Made by a program: the position numbers and the translations under genes
Origin: UBA4292 sp964648695
GTDB lineage: Bacteria > Bacillota > Clostridia > Lachnospirales > Lachnospiraceae
DNA: 31,189 nucleotides
Assembly (NCBI GenBank): GCA_964648695.1
Contig: CAZYLH010000010.1
Coordinates: forward strand, 1-31,189
Direction: 5' to 3'
Notes under the pieces: generated by a model
What the model was told of the DNA's origin: nothing
What the model saw: the letters and a program-made list of their open reading frames with translations, nothing else
The model's database searches: none
Part shown: positions 22,157 through 30,478 of the stretch, in pieces
Layout: every line of letters begins with the position of its first letter
How positions within the stretch are numbered: position 1 is the first letter of the stretch

Positions 22157-24181
22157 CTACACAATTCTCTTAAACTTCTTTTCAATCTCATATCTCGTCA
22201 TGGAGATAATGGTCGGCCTGCCATGAGGACAGGCGTAAGGGTTTTCAAGTGTCAAGAGCTCATCTATTAAAGCGTCAGCCTCTGCGGCTGTAAGACGCTC
22301 CCTTCCCTTTACAGCCGCCTTGCATGACATTGAGGCGACCTTGTCAATAATGGTCTGGTTTTTCGCATAATGAGGCCCATCAGCCAGGTCATCAAGTAGC
22401 TCAAGCAAAAGCTCCATCTGATTGAGTGAAAAAAGATTTGCAGGCAGGGCGCTGACACAGTAGGTGTTTGCCCCGAAATCACTTATCTCAAAGCCAAGCC
22501 GTAAAAAGTACTCCATATTCTCATTAAGAGTTATGCGCTGCCTGTCCGTAAGCTCTAACATTATGGACGGATTTAAAAGCTGAGAGGTGGCCTCCCTCTT
22601 TTCTAACTCCTTCATCGTCCTCTCATAGAGAACCTTTTCGTGAGCCGCGTGCTGGTCGATGATAAAAAGCTTTTCCTCATACTCGATAAGCCAGTAGGTG
22701 TCAAAAAGCTGGCCGATAAGTACATGTCTGCTGCGCGCTTTCTTTGAGAGAAGGCGGTCATCAAAGAGCTCTAACTGAACAGCCGCCTGCGCTTGAGTAC
22801 TTGTGATATTCTGATTGATCTTGCTTTCACTGCTCTTATTGTTTTCATCAGAAAACAGTTCTTTGTTTGTTATAGTTTCTTCTTTTGTGAATGTTTCCTC
22901 TCCAGTGACAAGTCCTTTTTTGGCGAATACTTCTTCTTTCGCGTTTACTTCTTCCTTAGAGAGTATTTCTTTTCTAGTAAACGGTTCCTCTTGGCTTTTA
23001 GTCTCTTCTTTTACTCTATCAATATTTTCCTGCGTCTCTGCAAGAATTCGCAGAGTTTCAAAAGGCTCGGCTTTTCTTTTAGGCGATTTTAAATTCGGCA
23101 TATAGGAACTGCCTTCCGCCACATATTCCGCTTTCCTGCTAGGTTGGTTTTTATCATTCCTTTTATCAGAAAAGTGTGCTTCAACCACAAGCTCCTGCGA
23201 GTGCAGTGCAGTGCTTATCGCCTTAAAAAGCTCCTCATAAAGCGTTTCCTCCTGCCTAAAGCGAAGCTCCATCTTAGCAGGATGCACATTCACATCCAAA
23301 AGCTCTGGCAAAATATCTATTAGCAGTACTGTAAACGGATATTTGTGCTGCATCATATAGGGCTTATATGCATCCTCTATGGCCTTGTTTATCACACGGC
23401 TTTTTACATAGCGCCCGTTTACAAAGTAATTTTCAAAAGTTCTGTTTGCCCGATTTATCACGGGCTTTCCGACAAAGCCCATCACAGACATGCCTGAAAG
23501 CTTTAGCTTTACTGGGATCAGGCTTGAGGCTATATTTTTGCCAAAAATGGAATAGATCACATCCTTAAGCTTTCCGTTTCCTGAGGTGTAGAGCTTATTC
23601 TGCCCGTTTACTATGAGTCTGAATGAAATATCCGCCCTGCTCATGGCGATGCGCTCCACCAGCTCAGTAATGTATAGCCCCTCGGTCTGGGCGCTTTTTA
23701 AAAACTTTCTTCTAGCAGGTGTGTTAAAAAAAATTTCTCTCACCAAAAATGTGGTTCCATCCGGGGCGCCTATCTCCTCAAAGGAAATCTCCTTGCCGCC
23801 CTCGATCTTATAGCAAAAACCTGTGACAGAATTCCTCGTCTTTGTGATAAGCTCCACCCTGCACACCGCGGCAATGCTGGAAAGCGCTTCCCCTCTAAAT
23901 CCAAGGGATGAAATGCTCACAAGATCCGCCGCGTCCTTTATCTTGCTGGTCGCGTGGGCGATGAATGCGTTTTTAATGTCGTCCTGGGCAATGCCGCTAC
24001 CGTTATCCGTGATTCGTATAAGGCTTAAACCGCCTTCCTTGATCTCCACGGTTATGGCCTTTGCTCCGGCGTCCATGGCATTTTCTAAAAGTTCCTTGAC
24101 GATGGATGAAGGGCGGTCGATCACCTCACCCGCAGCGATTTTGTTTACAGTATTTTCATCAAGTACACGTATCTTTCCCAT
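22157..24181 (-). CDS. mutL: DNA mismatch repair protein MutL
   Basis: Links MutS mismatch recognition to strand excision. The 674-residue protein has a GHKL ATPase at the N-terminus (ENAMDAGA, ITDNGSGI at 57-64, SLGFRGEAL at 92-100, TPARRKFLKS) and a C-terminal dimerisation domain. The endonuclease motif DQHA(X)2E(X)4E is intact at 509-520, with SCKAAVK and CPHGRPT further on, so this is a nicking MutL, as expected where MutH is absent. The linker (about 390-447) is a degenerate run of KEE-type repeats. The ATG at 24181 has AGGA about 7 nt upstream. Confidence 0.96.
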   Translation of the reverse strand: MGKIRVLDENTVNKIAAGEVIDRPSSIVKELLENAMDAGAKAITVEIKEGGLSLIRITDNGSGIAQDDIKNAFIAHATSKIKDAADLVSISSLGFRGEALSSIAAVCRVELITKTRNSVTGFCYKIEGGKEISFEEIGAPDGTTFLVREIFFNTPARRKFLKSAQTEGLYITELVERIAMSRADISFRLIVNGQNKLYTSGNGKLKDVIYSIFGKNIASSLIPVKLKLSGMSVMGFVGKPVINRANRTFENYFVNGRYVKSRVINKAIEDAYKPYMMQHKYPFTVLLIDILPELLDVNVHPAKMELRFRQEETLYEELFKAISTALHSQELVVEAHFSDKRNDKNQPSRKAEYVAEGSSYMPNLKSPKRKAEPFETLRILAETQENIDRVKEETKSQEEPFTRKEILSKEEVNAKEEVFAKKGLVTGEETFTKEETITNKELFSDENNKSSESKINQNITSTQAQAAVQLELFDDRLLSKKARSRHVLIGQLFDTYWLIEYEEKLFIIDQHAAHEKVLYERTMKELEKREATSQLLNPSIMLELTDRQRITLNENMEYFLRLGFEISDFGANTYCVSALPANLFSLNQMELLLELLDDLADGPHYAKNQTIIDKVASMSCKAAVKGRERLTAAEADALIDELLTLENPYACPHGRPTIISMTRYEIEKKFKRIV

Positions 24182-24207
24182 CGCTTTTCCTGCCTTCTAC
24201 AAAGTTT

Positions 24208-24280
24208 ATGATACCTACGGATTGCTACTCATAAATTTTCATGCAAGCATGAAATTTATGACTTTTGTCGCTTGTATCAT
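24208..24280. repeat. Nested palindromic element between mutS and mutL
   Basis: An inner hairpin pairs 24230-24244 with 24247-24260 (CATAAATTT-CATGC arms with one bulged T and an AA loop). An outer 7-bp repeat flanks it: ATGATAC at 24208-24214 and GTATCAT at 24274-24280. No T tract follows in either direction, so it is not a classical terminator. It fills most of the 98-nt gap between two coupled repair genes and reaches the mutS stop codon. A REP-like intergenic repeat is possible. Confidence 0.7.
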
Positions 24281-26961
24281 CATATCCTGTTCTTTAACAT
24301 ATTCTGCCAGGTATAGAGTGTATTTAGTGCGTCCATAGGCGTCATCTGACCTATATCCATCTCCTGCAGCTTTTTTATGATATCATCCTCGCGGACGGTG
24401 TCAAAAAGAGTCATCTGGTTTGAGTCCACATCGTCCGGCTTTTGCACTCTTTTTGAGGCTTTTGCCTGCGCGCCGCTCTTGGCTACTTCCCTGGCACTCT
24501 GGGCGATATCCGCCTCCGACAGTTCCTGCACAAGCTCCTTGGCCCGCAAAATGACCCGTTCTGGAACACCGGCAAGCTTTGCCACCTGGATACCGTAGCT
24601 CTTGTCCGCGCCGCCCTGAACGATCTTTCGCAGGAAAATTATATCATCGCCCTGTTCTTTTACCGCGATACAGTAATTGTTCACCCCGCTTATGGCGCCC
24701 TCAAGCTCCGTCAGCTCATGATAGTGGGTGGCAAAGAGTGTTTTCGCGCCCAAGAGCTTTTGATCGCTAATATACTCCACCACCGCCCAGGCAATGCTCA
24801 TGCCGTCATAGGTGCTTGTTCCACGCCCAATCTCATCTAAGACGATGAGACTGTTTTTTGTGGCGTTTCTTAGGATGTTTGAGACTTCCGTCATCTCCAC
24901 CATAAAGGTGGACTGGCCACTTGCGAGGTCATCGCTGGCTCCGACTCGTGTAAAGATCCGGTCGCACAGACATATATCCGCCTCCCTCGCGGGGACAAAT
25001 GAGCCAATCTGAGCCATCAGACAGATCAGTGCAACCTGACGCATATATGTGGACTTTCCCGCCATATTAGGTCCGGTGATGATGGAAATCCTGTTTGTGT
25101 GACCATCAAGCAGCACGTCGTTTGAGACAAACATGTCGTTTGTGATCATCTGCTCCACCACAGGGTGGCGGCCCTCGCTTATCTTGATCACACCTTTTTC
25201 ATTTATATGGGGGCGAACATAATTATTTCTCTCAGCGACAACAGCCAGTGAGGCATAGACGTCTAACTTTGCCAGTGCCTGGGCTGTTGACTGGATGCGT
25301 CCGACATTGTCACCGATGGTGTCTCTCACCTGACAAAACAGGTCATATTCAAGGCTTGTTAGCCCCTCATCCGCCCCTAAGATGGCGTTTTCAAGCTCTT
25401 TTAACCTCCCTATCGTATAGCGCTCCGCTCCTACAAGGGTTTGCTTACGCTCGTAGTAATCCGGAACCAGATCCTTAAAAGAGTTCGTCACCTCAAGATA
25501 ATAGCCAAAAACCTTGTTGAACTTGATTTTCAGGTTTTTGATACCGGTCTTTTCTCTCTCCTCGGCCTCAAGCTGGGAAAGCCAGCTTCTACCTTCTGTT
25601 TTTGCATTTCTAAGTTCGTCCGCCTGTTTGTTGTATCCAGGCCTTATGATGCCAGCATCATGCACCAGTATTGGTGGATCATCAACGATAGCACTTTTTA
25701 TAAGCTCGCACAAATCATCAAGCGTATCAAGCTGATCGGCACAGTCACAAAATGCTTTTTTCTTAAAGCCCGTGATAACCTTCTTTATATGTGGCAGCAT
25801 TTCCATGGAGTTTTTTAAGGCGATCAAATCCTTTGGATTTGCGGACTTATAGCTAACCCTGCCGACAAGCCTCTCCAGATCATATATGGGCTGTAAATAC
25901 TCCCTAAGTTCCTCTCTGTCTATGTAATTTTCCATCAGCTCTCCGATAGCGTCCTGGCGAAGGCGGATCTCATCCCTGTTTAAAAGAGGCTGCTCTATAA
26001 ACTGTCGCAAAAGCCTGGCACCCATGGCAGTCTTTGTCTTATCTAAAACCCATAGAAGTGTTCCACGCTTTTGCTTTTCACGAAGCGTCTCGGTAAGCTC
26101 CAGATTCCTTCTAGTGGAAGTGTCAAGGAGCATAAAACGCCCGGTTGTATATGGCTTTAGGGATGTAAGATGCGGGAGATTGTTTTTTTGCGTCTCGTAG
26201 AGATACTTAAGTAAAGCCCCAGAAGCGATTACACCGTTTTCAAAATCCGAGATTCCAAGCCCCGTTATGGATGCGACCTTAAAGTGATCGCAGATGATTT
26301 CCATGCAGCTATGATCATCAAAATACCTGTTTGACAGAGCGCTCATTGTAAATCCTATGCGCTCTTTAACCGTATCAAAATCGATGCCGCTCATGCACAG
26401 GGCTTCATTACAGATTAGCTCCGCAGGCTGGAAGCGAAACAGCTCATCCAAAAGCTCAGTCTGATTCTTAATATCTGAGAGGAGAAACTCACCTGTTGTC
26501 ACATCACAGACGGCAAGGCCGTATGAGCCTTCCATATAGACAATACACATGAGATAGTTATTCTTTGTCTCGTCCATGGACGGAGAGCTTAAGATGGTTC
26601 CAGGGGTCACCACCCTGATAACATCCCTCTTTACAAGACCCTTTGCCTGTTTTGCATCCTCAAGCTGCTCCGCTATGGCGACCTTGTGCCCGTTTGTCAC
26701 AAGCTTTTCAAGATACACCTCCACAGAATGATATGGAACACCGCACATGGGAGCGCGCTCATCAAGCCCGCAGTCTTTGCCGGTAAGCACGAGCTCAAGC
26801 TCCTTAGAAACCGTGATGGCATCGTCAAAGAACATCTCATAAAAATCCCCCAGCCTGTAAAATAGAATACAGTCCGGGTATTCATCCTTGGTCTTTAAAT
26901 ACTGTGTCATCATCGGCGACAGCTTTGCTCTTTCCTCCGGTGACAGTGTGTTCATTGCCAT
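24280..26961 (-). CDS. mutS: DNA mismatch repair protein MutS
   Basis: Recognises mispairs and small loops in DNA and recruits MutL. The 893-residue protein carries the mismatch-probing Phe40-x-Glu42 in RLGDFYEMF, connector and lever domains, and a C-terminal ABC ATPase with Walker A TGPNMAGKST, the SGQSTFMVEM signature region and VLDEIGRGTSTYDG (Walker B). LFATHYHELTELE is also present. The C-terminus ends MDALNTLYTWQNML, the usual tetramerisation-like tail. AGAAGG lies 8 nt before the ATG. It follows miaB by 12 nt. Confidence 0.97.
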   Translation of the reverse strand: MAMNTLSPEERAKLSPMMTQYLKTKDEYPDCILFYRLGDFYEMFFDDAITVSKELELVLTGKDCGLDERAPMCGVPYHSVEVYLEKLVTNGHKVAIAEQLEDAKQAKGLVKRDVIRVVTPGTILSSPSMDETKNNYLMCIVYMEGSYGLAVCDVTTGEFLLSDIKNQTELLDELFRFQPAELICNEALCMSGIDFDTVKERIGFTMSALSNRYFDDHSCMEIICDHFKVASITGLGISDFENGVIASGALLKYLYETQKNNLPHLTSLKPYTTGRFMLLDTSTRRNLELTETLREKQKRGTLLWVLDKTKTAMGARLLRQFIEQPLLNRDEIRLRQDAIGELMENYIDREELREYLQPIYDLERLVGRVSYKSANPKDLIALKNSMEMLPHIKKVITGFKKKAFCDCADQLDTLDDLCELIKSAIVDDPPILVHDAGIIRPGYNKQADELRNAKTEGRSWLSQLEAEEREKTGIKNLKIKFNKVFGYYLEVTNSFKDLVPDYYERKQTLVGAERYTIGRLKELENAILGADEGLTSLEYDLFCQVRDTIGDNVGRIQSTAQALAKLDVYASLAVVAERNNYVRPHINEKGVIKISEGRHPVVEQMITNDMFVSNDVLLDGHTNRISIITGPNMAGKSTYMRQVALICLMAQIGSFVPAREADICLCDRIFTRVGASDDLASGQSTFMVEMTEVSNILRNATKNSLIVLDEIGRGTSTYDGMSIAWAVVEYISDQKLLGAKTLFATHYHELTELEGAISGVNNYCIAVKEQGDDIIFLRKIVQGGADKSYGIQVAKLAGVPERVILRAKELVQELSEADIAQSAREVAKSGAQAKASKRVQKPDDVDSNQMTLFDTVREDDIIKKLQEMDIGQMTPMDALNTLYTWQNMLKNRI

Positions 26962-26973
26962 TTACCAATCCTT

Positions 26974-28425
26974 CTAATGTGTTATATGCCCCATATAATA
27001 AAAGCCCTTTGACTCATCTAAGCGCACCGAAACGATCTTTCCTATAAGGTCTTTATCTCCGGGGAAATGTACCATCACATTGCTGCCAAGACGCCCTGTA
27101 AGGTATCCTGCCTGATGCTCATCCACATCCTCGACTAAAACCTCTAAGACCTTGCCGCAGTCTTTTAAGACTTCCTCAGCCGCTATTTTTTGAACCAGCT
27201 TTAAAAGCCTGTCAAAGCGCTCCTTTATGACAGACGGCTCAACCTGATCCTCCATGGAGGCCGCCGGTGTTCCACTGCGCTTTGAGTAGATAAATGTGAA
27301 CGCGCTGCTATAGCGCACACTGCTTACCACATCAAGCGTATCTAAAAAATCCTCCTCTGTCTCACCGGGAAATCCGACTATGATGTCCGTTGTAAGGGCG
27401 ATGTCCGGAATAGCCTGTCTTAGCTTGTCCACAAGCTCTAAATACTGCTCCTTTGTGTAATGCCTGTTCATGCGGGAAAGAACCCTAGAACTTCCAGACT
27501 GTAGCGGAAGGTGGAGATGCCTGCAAACCTTTTTGCAATCCTTAATCGACGCGATAAGCTCATCAGAAAGATCTTTTGGGTGGGAGGTCATAAAGCGGAT
27601 TCTCTTAAGCCCCTCTATCTCATTAACCATCCTTAAAAGCTTGGCAAAGCTCACAGGATCTTTTAGATCCTTTCCGTAGGAGTTTACATTTTGCCCTAGA
27701 AGCATCACCTCGACTACGCCGTCTTTTACCAGATCCCTTATCTCACGGATAATATCCGCAGGCCTTCGTGATCTCTCCCGCCCGCGCACATACGGCACAA
27801 TGCAGTAGGTGCAAAAGTTATTGCACCCAAACATAATATTAATGCCGGATTTAAAGCCATAGGTTCTCTGGGCGGGCAAATCCTCGACTATCGTCTTTGC
27901 ATCTTTTAAAATGTCAATTACCATCCTACCGGTGGTCATTCGAAGATACAAAAGCTCAGCGATCTTGTAAATATTGTGGGTTCCAAAGACCAGATCGACA
28001 AAGCGGTATTTCTCCTTTATGGTCTCCACAACATGGGGTTCCTGCATCATGCAGCCGCACATGGCGATGAGCATATCAGGATTCTGGCGTTTTAGACTGT
28101 TTAAATATCCAAGACGACCGTAAATCTTTTGATTTGCGTTTTCTCTTACCGTGCAGGTGTTATACACCACCAGGTCCGCTCCATCCTCCGCATCTGTCTG
28201 CACAAAGCCCACCTGTAGAAGGATACCTAGAAGCTTTTCAGAGTCCTTAGCATTCATCTGACAGCCCACTACCAGGTTATAAACCAGGAGCGGGTGCCCC
28301 TTTTTTTCTGAGAGAGCCGCCACTAACTCCTTTAGCTTAGCCATATAGTAGTACTGCCTAAGAGGCTCCTGATGTGGAGCCTCCTTATTTATATCTACAT
28401 CGTTTAAATCCTTTTCGTTAAACAT
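26974..28425 (-). CDS. miaB: tRNA-2-methylthio-N6-dimethylallyladenosine synthase
   Basis: Radical SAM methylthiotransferase that converts i6A37 to ms2i6A37 in tRNA. The 483-residue protein has the N-terminal UPF0004 domain with three cluster cysteines (Cys55 in GCQMN, Cys91 in NTCTVRE, Cys125 in CGCM), the radical SAM motif Cys201-xxx-Cys205-xx-Cys208, and a C-terminal TRAM domain. An N-terminal extension of about 45 residues precedes the conserved start, as in many clostridial MiaB proteins. The ATG directly abuts the proA stop (TAGATG). Confidence 0.96.
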   Translation of the reverse strand: MFNEKDLNDVDINKEAPHQEPLRQYYYMAKLKELVAALSEKKGHPLLVYNLVVGCQMNAKDSEKLLGILLQVGFVQTDAEDGADLVVYNTCTVRENANQKIYGRLGYLNSLKRQNPDMLIAMCGCMMQEPHVVETIKEKYRFVDLVFGTHNIYKIAELLYLRMTTGRMVIDILKDAKTIVEDLPAQRTYGFKSGINIMFGCNNFCTYCIVPYVRGRERSRRPADIIREIRDLVKDGVVEVMLLGQNVNSYGKDLKDPVSFAKLLRMVNEIEGLKRIRFMTSHPKDLSDELIASIKDCKKVCRHLHLPLQSGSSRVLSRMNRHYTKEQYLELVDKLRQAIPDIALTTDIIVGFPGETEEDFLDTLDVVSSVRYSSAFTFIYSKRSGTPAASMEDQVEPSVIKERFDRLLKLVQKIAAEEVLKDCGKVLEVLVEDVDEHQAGYLTGRLGSNVMVHFPGDKDLIGKIVSVRLDESKGFYYMGHITH

Positions 28426-29673
28426 CTATTTCCTAACCTGACCGTTTCCGTAAACAATGTATTTCGTGGTTGTAAGAGCCGTAAGCCCCATCGGACCTCT
28501 GGCGTGAAGCTTCTGGGTGCTGATGCCTATCTCCGCTCCAAAGCCAAACTCATAGCCGTCTGTGAATCTCGTGGAGGCATTGACATAGACAGCGGCTGCG
28601 TCAATCTCATTTAAAAACCGCTGTGCATTTTCATAATCCCTCGTGATAATTGCCTCAGAGTGACCGGTGTTATACTTATTGATATGGCTGATAGCCTCAT
28701 CGATGGAAGAAACCGTCTTTAGAGACAAAATTAATTCCAGATACTCTGTACCCCAGTCCTCCTCGGTAGCAGGAATAAAGCGCTCCTCAAACTCTCTTGC
28801 AGTCTCATCCGAGCGTATTTCCACGTTCTTCTTTATAAGCCGATCGGCAAGCCGCTTAGAAAAGGTTTCTATAACAGCTTTATGCACCACCAGCGACTCG
28901 CAGGCATTGCATACACCCGTCCTCTGAGTTTTGGCATTGTCTATAATATCAAGTGCCATCTCAAGGTCTGCCGACTCATCCACATATATATGGCAGTTTC
29001 CGGTGCCGGTCTCGATAACAGGAACCGTGCTGTTATTTACAACCATACTGATAAGCCCCGCGCCTCCGCGAGGGATGATAACGTCAAGATACTCATTCAT
29101 TACAAGAAGTTTTTTTACCGTCTTCCTGTCTGTATCCTTAATAAGCTGGACACAGTTTTTGGGAAAGCCGTTTTTTTCAAGAGCCTTCTCTAAAACCTTA
29201 GTAATACAGATGTTTGAATTAATGGCGTCGCTACCGCCCTTTAAGATTACCGCGTTTCCTGTCTTAAAGCAGAGTCCAAATGCGTCGACAGTGACATTAG
29301 GTCTTGATTCGTAGATAATCCCTATCACCCCTAGAGGTACAACCTTTTTACCGATCAAAAGGCTGTTTGGGCGTTTTTTCATCTCCGTCACAGAGCCTAT
29401 GGGGTCATCAAGTGCCGCAATCTGGCGCAGACCTTCTGCCATGGAAGATATTCTATCTTCAGTAAGCCTTAACCGGTCCACGAGAGAGGTCTTCATTCCG
29501 GCTTTTTTTGCCGCATCGATATCAACTTGATTTGCGTCTAAAATTTCTGTGGTATGCTCTATAAGCTCCTTGGCGGCGGTCAAAAGCACCTGATTTTTCT
29601 CATCCGTACCTGCCTTATTTAAGAAAAAAGCCGCCTCCTTAGCCGCGGCACCGATAGGTTTTAAGTCCAGCAT
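28426..29673 (-). CDS. proA: Gamma-glutamyl phosphate reductase
   Basis: Reduces gamma-glutamyl phosphate to glutamate semialdehyde with NADPH in proline synthesis. The 415-residue protein of the aldehyde dehydrogenase fold has the catalytic Cys255 in TGVCNACESLVVHK, GVIGIIYESRPNVTVDAFGLCFKTGNAVILKGG, and PRGGAGLI. The start overlaps the last base of the cyclo-ligase gene. Its partner proB, often adjacent, is not in this window and must lie elsewhere. Confidence 0.97.
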   Translation of the reverse strand: MLDLKPIGAAAKEAAFFLNKAGTDEKNQVLLTAAKELIEHTTEILDANQVDIDAAKKAGMKTSLVDRLRLTEDRISSMAEGLRQIAALDDPIGSVTEMKKRPNSLLIGKKVVPLGVIGIIYESRPNVTVDAFGLCFKTGNAVILKGGSDAINSNICITKVLEKALEKNGFPKNCVQLIKDTDRKTVKKLLVMNEYLDVIIPRGGAGLISMVVNNSTVPVIETGTGNCHIYVDESADLEMALDIIDNAKTQRTGVCNACESLVVHKAVIETFSKRLADRLIKKNVEIRSDETAREFEERFIPATEEDWGTEYLELILSLKTVSSIDEAISHINKYNTGHSEAIITRDYENAQRFLNEIDAAAVYVNASTRFTDGYEFGFGAEIGISTQKLHARGPMGLTALTTTKYIVYGNGQVRK

Positions 29674-30275
29674 TAGGCCTCCTCCTTTTTGATTACTCTC
29701 TTCTCTGTTACGATCATATCCACCTTTTCATCATGCGCTTCCACTGGCAGTAAGTCCGATAACTGCATCTCATATGCCAATGCTACGTATCGTACGGATG
29801 GGGATTTTTTTATAAACCGGTCATAATATCCCCCGCCATATCCTAAACGCGCGCATGTCAGATCAAACGCCACTCCGGGGATAAGCATAAGTCCTTCTTT
29901 TACGTTCGCCCTTAAAAGCCCCTCTTTTGGCTCCGGTATATTGTATGCTCCCGGGACTTGATCATCTAAAGAATTGATCTCATAAAATTCCATGGCCCCC
30001 TTTTTATCAAGGCATCTTGGAAGCGCAACCCTTTTTTTTAAGCGGAAGCTCTCTTTAAGAATGGGCGTTGTATCAACCTCTCCTCTAACCGGGTAGTATC
30101 CAAATATAATATCAGCATCTAAAAAAGCCTGCGACTGCATCAGCCTCTCACAAATTGACCTGCTCTTTAAAAGAGCTGTATTTTTATCCTGCTCGTTTCT
30201 AAGTCTTAGAAATCTCTTCCTTATCTCCTGCTTCATTTGTGAAATTTCACTGCTGTGGCTTTTTATATTTTTCAT
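29673..30275 (-). CDS. 5-formyltetrahydrofolate cyclo-ligase
   Basis: ATP-dependent enzyme that turns 5-formyl-THF into 5,10-methenyl-THF, returning a storage folate to one-carbon metabolism. Family signs are the basic N-terminal helix (MKQEIRKRFLRLRNEQ), GYYPVRGEVDTTPIL, and the ATP-binding LGYGGGYYDRF. The frame is open to 30335. ATG 30275 has AAAGAGG just upstream and would overlap the DUF896 gene by 29 nt; ATG 30236 matches the usual family N-terminus but has no Shine-Dalgarno. The start is therefore uncertain. Confidence 0.9.
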   Translation of the reverse strand: MKNIKSHSSEISQMKQEIRKRFLRLRNEQDKNTALLKSRSICERLMQSQAFLDADIIFGYYPVRGEVDTTPILKESFRLKKRVALPRCLDKKGAMEFYEINSLDDQVPGAYNIPEPKEGLLRANVKEGLMLIPGVAFDLTCARLGYGGGYYDRFIKKSPSVRYVALAYEMQLSDLLPVEAHDEKVDMIVTEKRVIKKEEA

Positions 30276-30477
30276 CATGCCTCTTTTTGACATCGATAAG
30301 CGTTCCGTCCGGCTGCTGTATCTTGATGGTCTCAAGCTGAAATCTTATACCTCTTCTAATACTTTCTAAATAATCCGACCTTAGCTGTGCCTGCTCTATT
30401 CTTTCCATCTCGGTCAGAGTTCCGGCCTTCTGCTTTTTGTATAGTTCGTTGATACGCTTAATCCCCTCTTCGGTCAT
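30247..30477 (-). CDS. DUF896 family protein (YnzC-like)
   Basis: The 76-residue protein is helical and charged: IKRINELYKKQKAGTLTEME, then RSDYLESIRRGIRFQLETIKI, the two-helix DUF896 pattern. In Bacillus subtilis a relative (ynzC) lies in the lexA/yneA SOS region, but lexA is not visible here. The C-terminus extends about 15 residues past the usual end (DVKKRHDEKYKKPQQ). ATG 30477 lies one base after the upstream stop codon (TAAgATG), so it is translationally coupled. Function is unknown. Confidence 0.87.
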   Translation of the reverse strand: MTEEGIKRINELYKKQKAGTLTEMERIEQAQLRSDYLESIRRGIRFQLETIKIQQPDGTLIDVKKRHDEKYKKPQQ

Positions 30478-30478
30478 C

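Noticed and set aside
22793..23105. Plus-strand open frames opposite the MutL linker
   Set aside because: They arise from the T/C-rich complement of the KEE repeat tract and encode low-complexity F/S runs without a start signal.
24230..24260. Intrinsic terminator after mutS
   Set aside because: The hairpin is strong but no T tract follows on either strand, and mutL continues the operon, so I list it as a palindromic element.
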